DNA from: Microbacterium sp. BH-3-3-3
GTDB lineage: Bacteria; Actinomycetota; Actinomycetes; Actinomycetales; Microbacteriaceae
Assembly: GCF_001792815.1 (NCBI RefSeq)
Contig: NZ_CP017674.1
Location: 1,612,001 to 1,676,000 of the forward strand
Direction: 5' to 3'
DNA length: 64,000 nucleotides
The notes below the pieces were generated by a model that saw only the letters and a program-made list of their open reading frames with translations, made no database searches and was not told the origin of the DNA. Position numbers and translations under genes: made by a program. This document shows, piece after piece, positions 26,405 through 34,478 of this stretch (position 1 is its first letter; the number at the start of each line of letters is the position of its first letter).

Positions 26405-27682
26405 TCAGCCGATGGCGTCCACTTGCGAGACCCACTGGTCCCACGAGGTCTGTGCGTCCTGCGTGTTGCTCTCGACGCGGGTCAGCGCCTTCTGCATCGC
26501 GTCGTTGACCTGGAAGTAGTACTCGCCCTTGAACGGCGTCACGCTGACCGCCTCGGCGCGCTTCGTGAAGATCTCGCCGATGGGGGCGTCACCGAAGTAG
26601 GCGTTGGTGCTCGCGAGCAGCTCGGGCGCCTTCAGCGCGTCGACCTGGCTCGGGAAGGTGCCCGCCTGCTGGAAGAACTTCACCTGCTGCTCGGGCGAGG
26701 TCAGCCAGTCGGCGAGGGCCTGGGCCTCGGCGACGTGGGCGCCGTTGCCGGGAACGGTCAGGTACGACCCGCCCCAGTTTCCGCCGCCGTTGGGGAACGT
26801 GTCGGCGATCTTCCAGCCCGCCACCTCGGGGGCGTTGCCCTCGATCTGCGTCAGCATCCAGCCGGGGCAGGACAGCGTCGCGAAGGCGCCGTTCGCCATG
26901 CCGGCGTACCAGTCGGTCGACCACTGCTCGAAGTGCGCCGACTGCGTCTTGGCGGCGTCGAGGGTCATTCCGTAGATCTTCTTGACGTCGGGGTTGGTGG
27001 TGGCGGTGATCTCGCCCGAGTCGGGGTTCTCGTAGGCCGCTTCGACCTGGTTGATCATGCCCTGGTAGACGCTGCCGGCCGAGTCGAAGAACGGCTTGCC
27101 GGTGGCGGCGACGTACTTGTCGCCCATCTCGAAGTAGGTCGACCAGTCGCCCTCGAGGGCGGCGGCCACCTCGGCCGGGTCGGAGGGAAGCCCGGCCGCT
27201 TCGAACAGGTCGGCGCGGTAGCAGATGGCCTCGGGGCCGATGTCGGTGCCGTACCCGATCAGGTTGCCCGAGGCATCGGTGGCGGCCTTGACCTTCCAGT
27301 CCAGCCAGCGGCTCTGCAGGTCCTGGGGAACGGGTGCCAGCAGGTCGGAGTACTTCATGACCTCGGGCAGCCAGTCGACCTCGATGGCTTCGATGTCCGC
27401 CAGGCCTGACTTGCCGAGCTTCTGGAAGTAGTTGGCGCGGGCGTCGTTCGACTTGGCCGCGCGGTTGTGCACGATCTTCACGTTCGGGTGCTCGGCCGTG
27501 TAGGCGTTGAGCAGCTCGTCGGTGTAGCCGAAGTCGTTGAACGTGGCGACGGTGAGGGTCACCTCTTCGTCACCACCGCCCGCGGCGGTTCCCCCGCCAC
27601 CGGAGCAACCGGCGAGCACGAGGGCGGAGGTGGAGGCGACGGCGGCGATGAGCGCGGTCCGGCGCAGGGCACGAGAATTCAC
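26405..27682 (-). CDS. cebE: Cello-oligosaccharide-binding lipoprotein
   Basis: 425 residues, GTG start with AAAGGAG ribosome site. Lipoprotein signal: basic N-terminus, hydrophobic segment and lipobox VLAGC near residue 25, then a Gly-rich linker. Cluster 1 extracellular sugar-binding fold ([20 protein letters not shown] onward). First gene of the operon and preceded by three CebR operators. It should deliver cellobiose and longer cellodextrins to the two permeases. Confidence 0.9.
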   Translation of the reverse strand: MNSRALRRTALIAAVASTSALVLAGCSGGGGTAAGGGDEEVTLTVATFNDFGYTDELLNAYTAEHPNVKIVHNRAAKSNDARANYFQKLGKSGLADIEAIEVDWLPEVMKYSDLLAPVPQDLQSRWLDWKVKAATDASGNLIGYGTDIGPEAICYRADLFEAAGLPSDPAEVAAALEGDWSTYFEMGDKYVAATGKPFFDSAGSVYQGMINQVEAAYENPDSGEITATTNPDVKKIYGMTLDAAKTQSAHFEQWSTDWYAGMANGAFATLSCPGWMLTQIEGNAPEVAGWKIADTFPNGGGNWGGSYLTVPGNGAHVAEAQALADWLTSPEQQVKFFQQAGTFPSQVDALKAPELLASTNAYFGDAPIGEIFTKRAEAVSVTPFKGEYYFQVNDAMQKALTRVESNTQDAQTSWDQWVSQVDAIG

Positions 27683-27742
27683 AGATCACTCCTTTGTGGT
27701 GGGTGCTGACCGGTAGCGCTGGTGTTCCCCCGCAACCTCACG

Positions 27743-27756
27743 TGGGAGCGCTCTCA
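27743..27756. promoter_or_regulatory. CebR operator 1
   Basis: TGGGAGCGCTCTCA, one mismatch from the palindromic CebR consensus TGGGAGCGCTCCCA. It is 60 bp upstream of the cebE start. Confidence 0.85.
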
Positions 27757-27776
27757 ACCGATCGAAGTCGACGATA

Positions 27777-27790
27777 TGGGATCGCTCCCA
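27777..27790. promoter_or_regulatory. CebR operator 2
   Basis: TGGGATCGCTCCCA, one mismatch from consensus, centre 34 bp from operator 1. Confidence 0.85.
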
Positions 27791-27798
27791 CGACGTCA

Positions 27799-27812
27799 AG
27801 GGAGCGCTCCCA
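27799..27812. promoter_or_regulatory. CebR operator 3
   Basis: AGGGAGCGCTCCCA, 13 of 14 consensus positions with the full GGGAGCGCTCCC palindrome; centre 22 bp from operator 2 and nearest to the divergent purS gene. Confidence 0.85.
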
Positions 27813-27923
27813 CATTCGTTGCGGTCCGGCCGGGAGCCGACGACCCCGAGCTCGGTCCACCCGGTGCGATCCCCGCGCGCGCGGTCGCTCCGCGCGAGGC
27901 GGGGATGCCGAGCCCGAGCGTCG

Positions 27924-27929
27924 TAGACT
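27924..27929 (+). promoter_or_regulatory. -10 box of the purSQ operon
   Basis: TAGACT, 35 nt before the purS GTG start. The intervening leader contains a GGAG ribosome site. Confidence 0.5.
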
Positions 27930-27964
27930 GGCATCCACAACGCCACCCGACTTCTGGAGCTGCA

Positions 27965-28213
27965 GTGCCCACCATCGTCGTCGACGTCATGCCCAAGGCC
28001 GAGCTTCTCGACCCGCAGGGGAAGGCCGTCGCCGGCGCCCTGTCGCGGCTCGGCGAGAACCGCTTCTCGGACGTGCGCATCGGAAAGCGCTTCGAACTCA
28101 CCGTCGAGGGAGAGGTCGACGAGGCCACCCTCGCCCGCGCCCGCGAGCTGGCCGACGAGATGCTCTCGAACGCGGTCATCGAAGACGTCGTGAACATCGA
28201 GGTCGTCGAGTGA
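27965..28213 (+). CDS. purS: Phosphoribosylformylglycinamidine synthase subunit PurS
   Basis: 82 residues, GTG start with GGAG site. Small structural subunit that bridges PurL and PurQ in the FGAM synthetase complex. Typical N-terminus [18 protein letters not shown], and the RIGKRFEL stretch. The stop overlaps the purQ start (GTGA). The open frame continues upstream of the chosen start, but without protein-like sequence. Confidence 0.95.
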   Translation: MPTIVVDVMPKAELLDPQGKAVAGALSRLGENRFSDVRIGKRFELTVEGEVDEATLARARELADEMLSNAVIEDVVNIEVVE

Positions 28214-28917
28214 CGGCTCGCATCGGGGTCATCACGTTCCCCGGCTCGCTCGACGATCGCGACGCGCAGCGCGCCATCCGCCTCGCGGGCGGCGAGCCCG
28301 TCGCCCTCTGGCACGGCGAGCACGACCTGCGGGGCGTCGACGCCCTCGTGCTGCCCGGCGGATTCTCGTACGGCGACTATCTGCGCGCCGGGGCCATCGC
28401 CGCCTTCGCGCCGATCATGGCCGAGGTCAAAGACGCCGCGGCCAAGGGCATGCCCGTGCTCGGCATCTGCAACGGCTTCCAGATGCTCGTCGAGGCGCAC
28501 CTGCTGCCCGGCGGCCTCATCCGCAACGCGCACCAGCAGTTCATCCGGCGCGACCAGCGCCTGCGCGTCGAGAACGCCTCGACCGCGTGGACCAGCGACT
28601 TCACCGAGGGCGACGAGATCGTCATCCCGCTGAAGAACGCCGACGGCGGCTACATCGCCGACGCCGAGACCCTGGCGCGCGTGAACGGCGAGGGCCTGGT
28701 GGCCTTCCGCTACGTGGGCGTGAACCCCAACGGCTCGCTCGACGACATCGCCGGCCTCACCAACGCGCGCGGCAACGTCGTGGGCCTCATGCCGCACCCC
28801 GAGCACGCGGTGGAGCCCGGCTTCGGCCCCGGCACCGACGTCGCGATGCGTTCGGGCGTCGACGGACTCGGCTTCTTCACCTCGGCCATCGCCGCCGTGG
28901 TGGGCGCCGCAGCCTGA
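28210..28917 (+). CDS. purQ: Phosphoribosylformylglycinamidine synthase subunit PurQ (glutaminase)
   Basis: 235 residues. Class I glutamine amidotransferase domain supplying ammonia to PurL. Catalytic triad C87 (LGICNGF), H196 and E198 (MPHPEH). GTG start overlapping purS. The large subunit gene purL, often next, does not follow; a hairpin and a GntR regulator gene come instead. Confidence 0.95.
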   Translation: MTARIGVITFPGSLDDRDAQRAIRLAGGEPVALWHGEHDLRGVDALVLPGGFSYGDYLRAGAIAAFAPIMAEVKDAAAKGMPVLGICNGFQMLVEAHLLPGGLIRNAHQQFIRRDQRLRVENASTAWTSDFTEGDEIVIPLKNADGGYIADAETLARVNGEGLVAFRYVGVNPNGSLDDIAGLTNARGNVVGLMPHPEHAVEPGFGPGTDVAMRSGVDGLGFFTSAIAAVVGAAA

Positions 28918-28919
28918 CA

Positions 28920-28936
28920 CCCGGCGGGTCGCCGGG
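28920..28936 (+). terminator. Hairpin after purQ
   Basis: Perfect 6-bp stem CCCGGC / GCCGGG with a 5-nt loop, 3 nt after the stop codon. Confidence 0.4.
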
Positions 28937-29104
28937 CCCCGCACGCCCACCTCGCGCGTGACGTGCGGAGGGCCGGGGGCGAGCGGAGGTCCTTCCGCCG
29001 CCCAGCGCCCTCCCGCGGCCCCTCGCCCTCCGCTGGTCACCGCGCTCCACACCTCACCGCGGTGCGCGCGTCCGCCCGCGGCGGGCATCGGGGCGCCCCC
29101 GCGA

Positions 29105-29110
29105 TAGCGT
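29105..29110 (+). promoter_or_regulatory. -10 box of the leaderless gntR transcript
   Basis: TAGCGT, 6 nt, then GTG 29117. No ribosome site. Confidence 0.5.
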
Positions 29111-29116
29111 GAGGGC

Positions 29117-29833
29117 GTGACCGAGAAGCGCGCGCCCGACCAGGACGCACTGATCGACCGCATCCTGCACCTGTGGCGAGCGGATGCCGAGACCCTGCCC
29201 TCCGAACCGCGCCTGGCCGAGCTCACCGGCGCGAGCCGCAACTCGGTGCGCGAGGCGCTCATCCGCCTCGAGGAGCGTGGCTACGTGCACCGCACGCAGG
29301 GCGCCCGCACGTCGCCGAACCGGCGGCTCCCCGGTGTCGGCCGACGCATCGACCAGCAGTTCGACCACTCGCTGTCGATCCGCGCGGCGGGGTACGAGCC
29401 GACGCTCGAGCTCGTGGCATCCGATCGACTCACCCTTTCCGCGGGCGACCCGTCGCGGTACGACGAGCTGCCCGACGGCACCGGGGTCCTGCGCACGGTG
29501 AAGATGTGGCGCGTCGACGCCGCCCCCTATGCGCTGGCCGAAGACCTCGTGCCGCTCTCGCGCGAGGTCGATCTCGACCCGCATCGGCCGGTGTTCGAGC
29601 TGGCCGAGGCGGCCAACGGCATCCGGGTCGCGTGGGAGACCCTGTGGATCGACGCGATCGCCCTCGACGCCGAGCGCGCCGCGATCCTGTCGACGGATGC
29701 CGGTACCCCGGCCATCGAGATGACGTATTGCGGGTACGGGGTCGACGACGCCATCGGGTACTGGTCGCGCGAGGTGCAGCTGCCGGCGCCGGCGGGCCTG
29801 CGCAATGCGCTGATCCGTCGCGTCCGCTCCTGA
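29117..29833 (+). CDS. GntR-family regulator, HutC/UTRA type
   Basis: 238 residues. Winged helix at residues 10-75 (SEPRLAELTGASRNSVREAL, RLEERGYVHRTQGARTS), then a UTRA effector domain (residues about 95-235). Encoded immediately before a ureidoglycolate lyase operon on the same strand. The 105-bp gap contains two TTGT-TGG-ACAA repeats that are the likely operators. Effector unknown; a ureide or glyoxylate-related compound would fit. Confidence 0.88.
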   Translation: MTEKRAPDQDALIDRILHLWRADAETLPSEPRLAELTGASRNSVREALIRLEERGYVHRTQGARTSPNRRLPGVGRRIDQQFDHSLSIRAAGYEPTLELVASDRLTLSAGDPSRYDELPDGTGVLRTVKMWRVDAAPYALAEDLVPLSREVDLDPHRPVFELAEAANGIRVAWETLWIDAIALDAERAAILSTDAGTPAIEMTYCGYGVDDAIGYWSREVQLPAPAGLRNALIRRVRS

Positions 29834-29867
29834 ACGCGCGTTTCTGCCGCGTAAACGAGCGGTGAAG

Positions 29868-29904
29868 TTGTTGGACAAGTAGCTCATAAGCTTGTTGGAC
29901 AAGC
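29868..29904. promoter_or_regulatory. Paired operators TTGT-TGG-ACAA before the ureidoglycolate lyase operon
   Basis: Two copies exactly 24 bp apart (TTGTTGGACAAG at 29868 and 29892), each a palindrome around TGG. The second is extended to GCTTGT-TGG-ACAAGC (29890-29904). Each also contains TTGGAC, a good -35 element, so binding would block the promoter of the gene starting at 29939. Confidence 0.7.
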
Positions 29905-29938
29905 GTACTGTCGGGCTACCCGACGAAAGCGAGCCCCC

Positions 29939-30433
29939 GTGTCCGACACCCTCTCCACCCACCACCTCACCGCCGAGACCATCACCCCCGCGGGCTTCGA
30001 GCCCTACGGCGTCGTGCTGACCCCGATGGAAGACGGCACGCCCTTCACCGCCGAGGAAGCCGTGCTCGACGTGTCGAACGGCATCCCCCGCTTCTACCTC
30101 ATGCACCTCGACGACAAGTCGCCCGAGTTCGTGCGCGTCACCCGTCACCTCGAGACGACGCAGACGCTCATGGCCGTCGGCGACGTGGAGTGGACGATCG
30201 CCGTCGCCGCCCCCGGCCTCGACGCCCCCGCGCTCGACGACCTGCGGGCGTTCCGCATTCCGCCGCGCACGGCCATCACGATGCGCAAGGGCACCTGGCA
30301 CGCGGGACCGTTCTTCGCCGACCCGAGCATGGACTTCGTCAACCTCGAGCTCGACGACACCAACGTCACCGACCACCACAACCACCGGCTCGACGACGCC
30401 TTCGGCGTGCGCGTCGTGATCGACGCGGAGTGA
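29939..30433 (+). CDS. Ureidoglycolate lyase family protein
   Basis: 164 residues, GTG start, cupin-like double-stranded barrel of the AllA family. It would split ureidoglycolate into glyoxylate and urea at the end of allantoin breakdown. Recognised stretches: TPAGFEPYGVVL, RVTRHLETTQTLMAVG, RKGTWHAGPFF and DFVNLEL. First gene of a GTGA-overlapping operon with a flavoprotein gene and a 2-hydroxyacid dehydrogenase gene. Confidence 0.85.
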   Translation: MSDTLSTHHLTAETITPAGFEPYGVVLTPMEDGTPFTAEEAVLDVSNGIPRFYLMHLDDKSPEFVRVTRHLETTQTLMAVGDVEWTIAVAAPGLDAPALDDLRAFRIPPRTAITMRKGTWHAGPFFADPSMDFVNLELDDTNVTDHHNHRLDDAFGVRVVIDAE

Positions 30434-31896
30434 CGGTGCTCACCCCGCTTCCCGACGCCCCCGCGCGTCTCGCGCGCCTCGAACGCGAGGCGGCGCACCA
30501 GTCCGCCCTGAGCGCCGGCGACGGGCGGCCCTGGGTGGGCGCGCGAGACGGAGTGCGCCCCGTCGTGATCGTGGGCGCCGGTCAAGCCGGGCTCGTGCTC
30601 GCGCGGGGCCTGCGGCGCCGCGGAATCGACGACGTGGTGGTCCTCGACGCCGCCCCCGCGGGGGCTGCGGGCCCCTGGACCACCTACGCGCGCATGCACA
30701 CCCTGCGCACCCCCAAAGACATCGCCTGGCCGACGTGGGGCACCCCCGCGGTGAGTCCCCGCGCGTGGTTCGAAGCCGTGTACGGCACGGCGGCGTGGGA
30801 GCAGATCGAGTACTTCCCCACCACGGCGTGGCAGGGATTCCTGCAGTGGTACCGCGAGGTCTCGGCCATCACCGTGGTGCCCGCCACCCACGTCACGGCG
30901 ATCACCCCCACCGACGGTCCGCTCGACCTCGCGCTCGAGGGCCCCGACGGAACCTGGACGCTTTCGGCCCACCACGTCGTGCTCGCCACCGGAATCGAGG
31001 GAGCCGGCGGGCGGTCCATCCCGTCGCTGCTGCACGACCTTCCCGCGGATCGGGTGCGGCACACGCACGACGACATCGACTTCGCCGCCCTCGCGGGCCT
31101 GCGCATCGGCATCCTGGGTGCCGGCACGGGGGCGTTCGACAACGCCGCCACCGCCCTCGAGCACGGAGCCGCCCTCGTCGACGTGCACATGCGCCGCGCC
31201 GCGATGCCACAGGTCAGCCCGTACCGCTGGATGGAGTTCGCCGGACTCATCGAGAACTACGGCACCTTCACCGACGCGCAGAAGTGGGCGTTCAACGTGC
31301 ACCTGTCGGCCGTCGACCAGCCCGCCACGCAGAACGCCCTGTGGCGCGCGCACGCCTTCGACACGTTCCGCTTCCTCACCTCGTCGCCGTGGCAGGGCGT
31401 GGAGTGGACGGGCAGCGACATCGCCGTGACGACGCCGCACGGCATCCACCACTACGACGTCGTCCTGGCCGCGACCGGCATCGCCTCGGACCTCGCCCGA
31501 CGACCCGAGCTGGCGAGAGTGGCCGCCGACGCCGTGCTCTGGAGCGAGCGACTCACCCCCGAGGCCGCGGCGCAGAACCCGGGGCTCGCCGCATTCCCCT
31601 ACCTCGACGACGACTTCGGGCTCGTCGACCGCGCGGGCGGGGAGGCGCTGTCACGCATCCACATGTTCAACCACGGTGCGCGGATCAGCCAGGGCATGCT
31701 GAGCCACCAGATCCCCGGCCTCGTGGGCGGGGCGACGAAGCTGGCCGCCGCGCTCTCACGCCGCCTGTTCGCGCGCGACTCCGCGAGCCTGCTGGCCGAG
31801 TATCTCGCGTACGACGTTCCCGTGGGCGTGCAGATCGGCCGACGCGCGCAACCCGCCGCCGCCGAGGCGCCGACGGCGGTAGCGTCGAGCGGGTGA
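30430..31896 (+). CDS. FAD/NAD(P)-binding oxidoreductase
   Basis: 488 residues. FAD-binding GxGxxG in VVIVGAGQAGLVLARGL (about residue 39) and a second nucleotide-binding loop RIGILGAGTGAFDNAATAL (about 223), the arrangement of two-dinucleotide flavoproteins such as FMO-like monooxygenases; ATGIASDL is a typical strand before the C-terminal third. Cytosolic. GTG start overlapping the upstream stop. Substrate unknown; operon context suggests a step in ureide or purine-derived nitrogen metabolism. I see no clear monooxygenase fingerprint (FxGxxxHxxxW), so a dehydrogenase is possible. Confidence 0.75.
   Translation: MTVLTPLPDAPARLARLEREAAHQSALSAGDGRPWVGARDGVRPVVIVGAGQAGLVLARGLRRRGIDDVVVLDAAPAGAAGPWTTYARMHTLRTPKDIAWPTWGTPAVSPRAWFEAVYGTAAWEQIEYFPTTAWQGFLQWYREVSAITVVPATHVTAITPTDGPLDLALEGPDGTWTLSAHHVVLATGIEGAGGRSIPSLLHDLPADRVRHTHDDIDFAALAGLRIGILGAGTGAFDNAATALEHGAALVDVHMRRAAMPQVSPYRWMEFAGLIENYGTFTDAQKWAFNVHLSAVDQPATQNALWRAHAFDTFRFLTSSPWQGVEWTGSDIAVTTPHGIHHYDVVLAATGIASDLARRPELARVAADAVLWSERLTPEAAAQNPGLAAFPYLDDDFGLVDRAGGEALSRIHMFNHGARISQGMLSHQIPGLVGGATKLAAALSRRLFARDSASLLAEYLAYDVPVGVQIGRRAQPAAAEAPTAVASSG
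31880..31885 (+). promoter_or_regulatory. Possible internal leaderless promoter
   Basis: TAGCGT, 7 nt before the GTG start of the hydroxyacid dehydrogenase gene, inside the end of the flavoprotein gene. Could allow expression independent of the operon promoter. Confidence 0.35.
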
Positions 31897-32822
31897 CGAC
31901 CGAGACCCCCCTGATCGTGTCCGTGCCCACCGAACAGCTGCGCGACGATCTGCAGCCCCTGCCCGAGGGCGTCGAGCTCGTGCTGTGGGACATGACGGGG
32001 CCCGCTCCCCGTGAGCGGTTCGACCTGGTCGTGCCCCCGTACATGTCGATGGACGGCGTCATCGAAGCGTTGTCGAGCGTCGAGGTCCGCCTCGTGCAGG
32101 GCCAGTCGATCGGCTACGACAACGTCGAGGGACGCCTGCCGAAGGGCCTCGCCTTCGCGAACGCCTCCAGCGTGCACGAGACCGCGACCGCGGAGCTCGC
32201 CGTGACGCTGGCCCTGGCCGCGCAGCGGCGCCTGCCGGAGTTCGTGCGCGCCCAGGACCGCGCGGAGTGGATCGGCGGCGGCGCGACCGGTCTCGCCGAC
32301 CAGCGCGTCACGCTCCTCGGATTCGGCGGGGTCGGCCGCGCCATTGCCGCGCGCCTGAAGCCCTTCGAGGTCGAGCTGCGCGCGGTCGCCTCGCACGGCC
32401 GACTGCAGGACGACGTCGAGGTCTTCCCCCTCGGAAAGCTCGACGACGTGCTCGCCGAGACCGACATCCTCATCGCCTCGCTCCCCGGCGGCGACCGCAC
32501 CCGCCACATCCTCGACGACGCCGCCCTGTCGGCCCTGCCCGACGGCGCCCTCGTCGTCAACGTCGGCCGCGGCCCCCTCATCGACACCGACGCGCTCGTC
32601 GACCACGTGCGTCGCGGGCGTCTCCGCGCCGCGCTCGACGTGACCGACCCCGAGCCCCTTCCCGCGGATCACCCGCTCTGGGCCCTGGACGGCGTGCTCA
32701 TCGCCCCGCACGTCGGAGGAGCCACGGATGCCATGCGCCCGCGCATCGCGCGACTCGTGCGCCGTCAGATCGAGCGCCTCCGCGCCGGCGAAGAACCCCT
32801 GAACGTCGTCATCGGCGGCTGA
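31893..32822 (+). CDS. D-2-hydroxyacid dehydrogenase (glyoxylate/hydroxypyruvate reductase-like)
   Basis: 309 residues. Rossmann loop GFGGVGRAIAARL (residue 143 onward). The strand after it ends VASHGR rather than an acidic residue, which favours NADPH. Catalytic R226 (VGRGPLID), E254 (TDPEPL) and H273 (APHVGG) are intact. GTG start overlaps the flavoprotein stop. With a ureidoglycolate lyase two genes upstream, reduction of glyoxylate to glycolate is the natural hypothesis. Confidence 0.88.
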   Translation: MTTETPLIVSVPTEQLRDDLQPLPEGVELVLWDMTGPAPRERFDLVVPPYMSMDGVIEALSSVEVRLVQGQSIGYDNVEGRLPKGLAFANASSVHETATAELAVTLALAAQRRLPEFVRAQDRAEWIGGGATGLADQRVTLLGFGGVGRAIAARLKPFEVELRAVASHGRLQDDVEVFPLGKLDDVLAETDILIASLPGGDRTRHILDDAALSALPDGALVVNVGRGPLIDTDALVDHVRRGRLRAALDVTDPEPLPADHPLWALDGVLIAPHVGGATDAMRPRIARLVRRQIERLRAGEEPLNVVIGG

Positions 32823-32831
32823 GAGCCGCCG
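32813..32831. terminator. Bidirectional hairpin over the dehydrogenase stop
   Basis: Perfect 8-bp stem CGGCGGCT / AGCCGCCG with loop GAG, overlapping the last codons of the dehydrogenase gene and lying 11 bp from the end of the convergent flippase gene. Confidence 0.5.
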
Positions 32832-32841
32832 CCGTCGGGCA

Positions 32842-34302
32842 TCAGGCGGAGCGTCGCGGACGCATCGACCGGAGGGTCTGCGCGATGAGGCGGGCGTCGC
32901 CGCGGCCCCCCACCGCCATGATCGCCGCCGCTGCCACGAGCCACGCCGCTCCCAGGCAGACCAGACGGAGCAGAGCGGGCCACGGCCCGAAGACCGCGAG
33001 GTCCAGGCCCCACGCGACGAGGGTCGCGCCGCCGCTCACCGCCAGGGGCACGAGGGACGCGCGCACCAGGACCCCGACCTCGAGGCCCGCGCGGGGGGCG
33101 AACACGAAGGTTCCCGACGCCCAGATGAGCACCTGGCCCACGACCACTCCCCACGCGATCCCCGCGGGAGCCAGGGGCGCCAGCAGCACGATGAGAAGCA
33201 CCATCGGCACGCGCCCGACGATCTCCGACAGGAAGAGGGCCCCGGAGCGTCCCAGAGCGGCGAACCCCCAGTAGTAGGCGTACGCCGTGGTCTGGAAGAC
33301 CGTGCCCACGGCGAGGATCGGCAGGAACTGCATCGCGGGGAGCCAGTCGGGGCCCAGCACCACGTCGATCAACGGCGCACCGCACACCACGAGCAGGCCC
33401 GTGACGGCGAGCAGCACGTGACTGACGAGCCGCTGCGCACGCGCCAGCGCCTCGTTGAGGGCGGGAAGGCTGTCGGCGCCCTGCGCCAGTCGCGGCAGCA
33501 CCACGCGCGTCAGCGGGGCGGCGACCTGCAGCAGCGGCAGCATCACCAGCTGGTACGCCCGCGAGTAGAACCCGACGATCGCCGACGGGTACCAGGCCCC
33601 CATGACGATCGTGTCGACGTTCGTCGTGACGTAGTGCGCCGCGTGGGTGGCGAGCGTCGACAGGCCGAAGGTGAGCAGCGACCCCATCTCGACGCGACGC
33701 GGGAGTCCGGGACGCCAGCCCGCCGCGGCGACGGCCCACCCGAGCGACACGACGGCCGCCACCGTGCCCTGCACGGCGAGAGCCAGATAACCCGAGCCGA
33801 GCAGCGCGAGCAGGATCGCGGCGACGATGCCCGCGGCATCCCCTCCCACTTCCGACGCGGCGAGGCGCGAGAACCTCTCCCGGCGATTCAGCTCGACCAG
33901 GAACTGGACCGCCGCGGCACGGAGGAGGTAGGCGGGTGCCGCGATGAGCACGACCCCGACCAGCCGGCCGTCGCCGAACGCGGCGCCGATCGGAACGGCG
34001 ACGGCCGCCACCAGCAGCGCCAGAACGGCCCCGATGCCGGTGTTGATCCAGAACAGGTTGCTCTTCTGCGCCTGGCTCAGCGACTTCTCGCGCAGGGCGG
34101 CGAGGCTGAGCCCGAAGTCGCCGAGCACCGACGCGATGCCGACGATCGCCAGTCCCAGGCTGACCACGCCGAAATCCGCCGGCCCGATCAGGCGTGCCAG
34201 CACGACGATGTTGGCGATCTGCAGGACGTACCGCAGCCATTGCGTCGACAGGAGCAGGGTCGCACCCCGGGCCCGTGCGCCCGAAGATCGTTCGGGCGTC
34301 AC
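32842..34302 (-). CDS. Wzx-like oligosaccharide flippase
   Basis: 486 residues, GTG start with GAGGAGG ribosome site, 12-14 TM helices of the MOP superfamily polysaccharide-transport type. N-terminal LLLSTQWLRYVLQIANIVVL and ARLIGPADFGVVSL are typical of this family. It moves lipid-linked sugar repeats across the membrane. Neighbours are an O-antigen-ligase-like gene and three glycosyltransferase genes, so it belongs to a surface polysaccharide or teichoic-like glycan pathway. Confidence 0.88.
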   Translation of the reverse strand: MTPERSSGARARGATLLLSTQWLRYVLQIANIVVLARLIGPADFGVVSLGLAIVGIASVLGDFGLSLAALREKSLSQAQKSNLFWINTGIGAVLALLVAAVAVPIGAAFGDGRLVGVVLIAAPAYLLRAAAVQFLVELNRRERFSRLAASEVGGDAAGIVAAILLALLGSGYLALAVQGTVAAVVSLGWAVAAAGWRPGLPRRVEMGSLLTFGLSTLATHAAHYVTTNVDTIVMGAWYPSAIVGFYSRAYQLVMLPLLQVAAPLTRVVLPRLAQGADSLPALNEALARAQRLVSHVLLAVTGLLVVCGAPLIDVVLGPDWLPAMQFLPILAVGTVFQTTAYAYYWGFAALGRSGALFLSEIVGRVPMVLLIVLLAPLAPAGIAWGVVVGQVLIWASGTFVFAPRAGLEVGVLVRASLVPLAVSGGATLVAWGLDLAVFGPWPALLRLVCLGAAWLVAAAAIMAVGGRGDARLIAQTLRSMRPRRSA

Positions 34303-34466
34303 GTCTGTCGTCCTCCTCGCGTGCGCCGCGGGAGCCGCGCTCGAGCAGACTATTTTCGGCCGCGCGCTGCTCACCTCTCCGCCGCCCCTCAGGGGCTCGT
34401 TTTCACCCGGTCGGTCGCCCGTTCCGCCCCGGTCCTGACCGCGATCGATCACCGCTCGCGCGCACC

Positions 34467-34472
34467 TAGCCT
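34467..34472 (+). promoter_or_regulatory. -10 box of a leaderless ligase/polymerase transcript
   Basis: TAGCCT, 6 nt, then ATG 34479. No ribosome site. Confidence 0.5.
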
Positions 34473-34478
34473 GTGCGG

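Noticed and set aside
27813..27964. A purine riboswitch ahead of purS
   Set aside because: No conserved purine-aptamer stem-loops are visible. The region holds CebR sites on one side and a simple TAGACT box with a short leader on the other.
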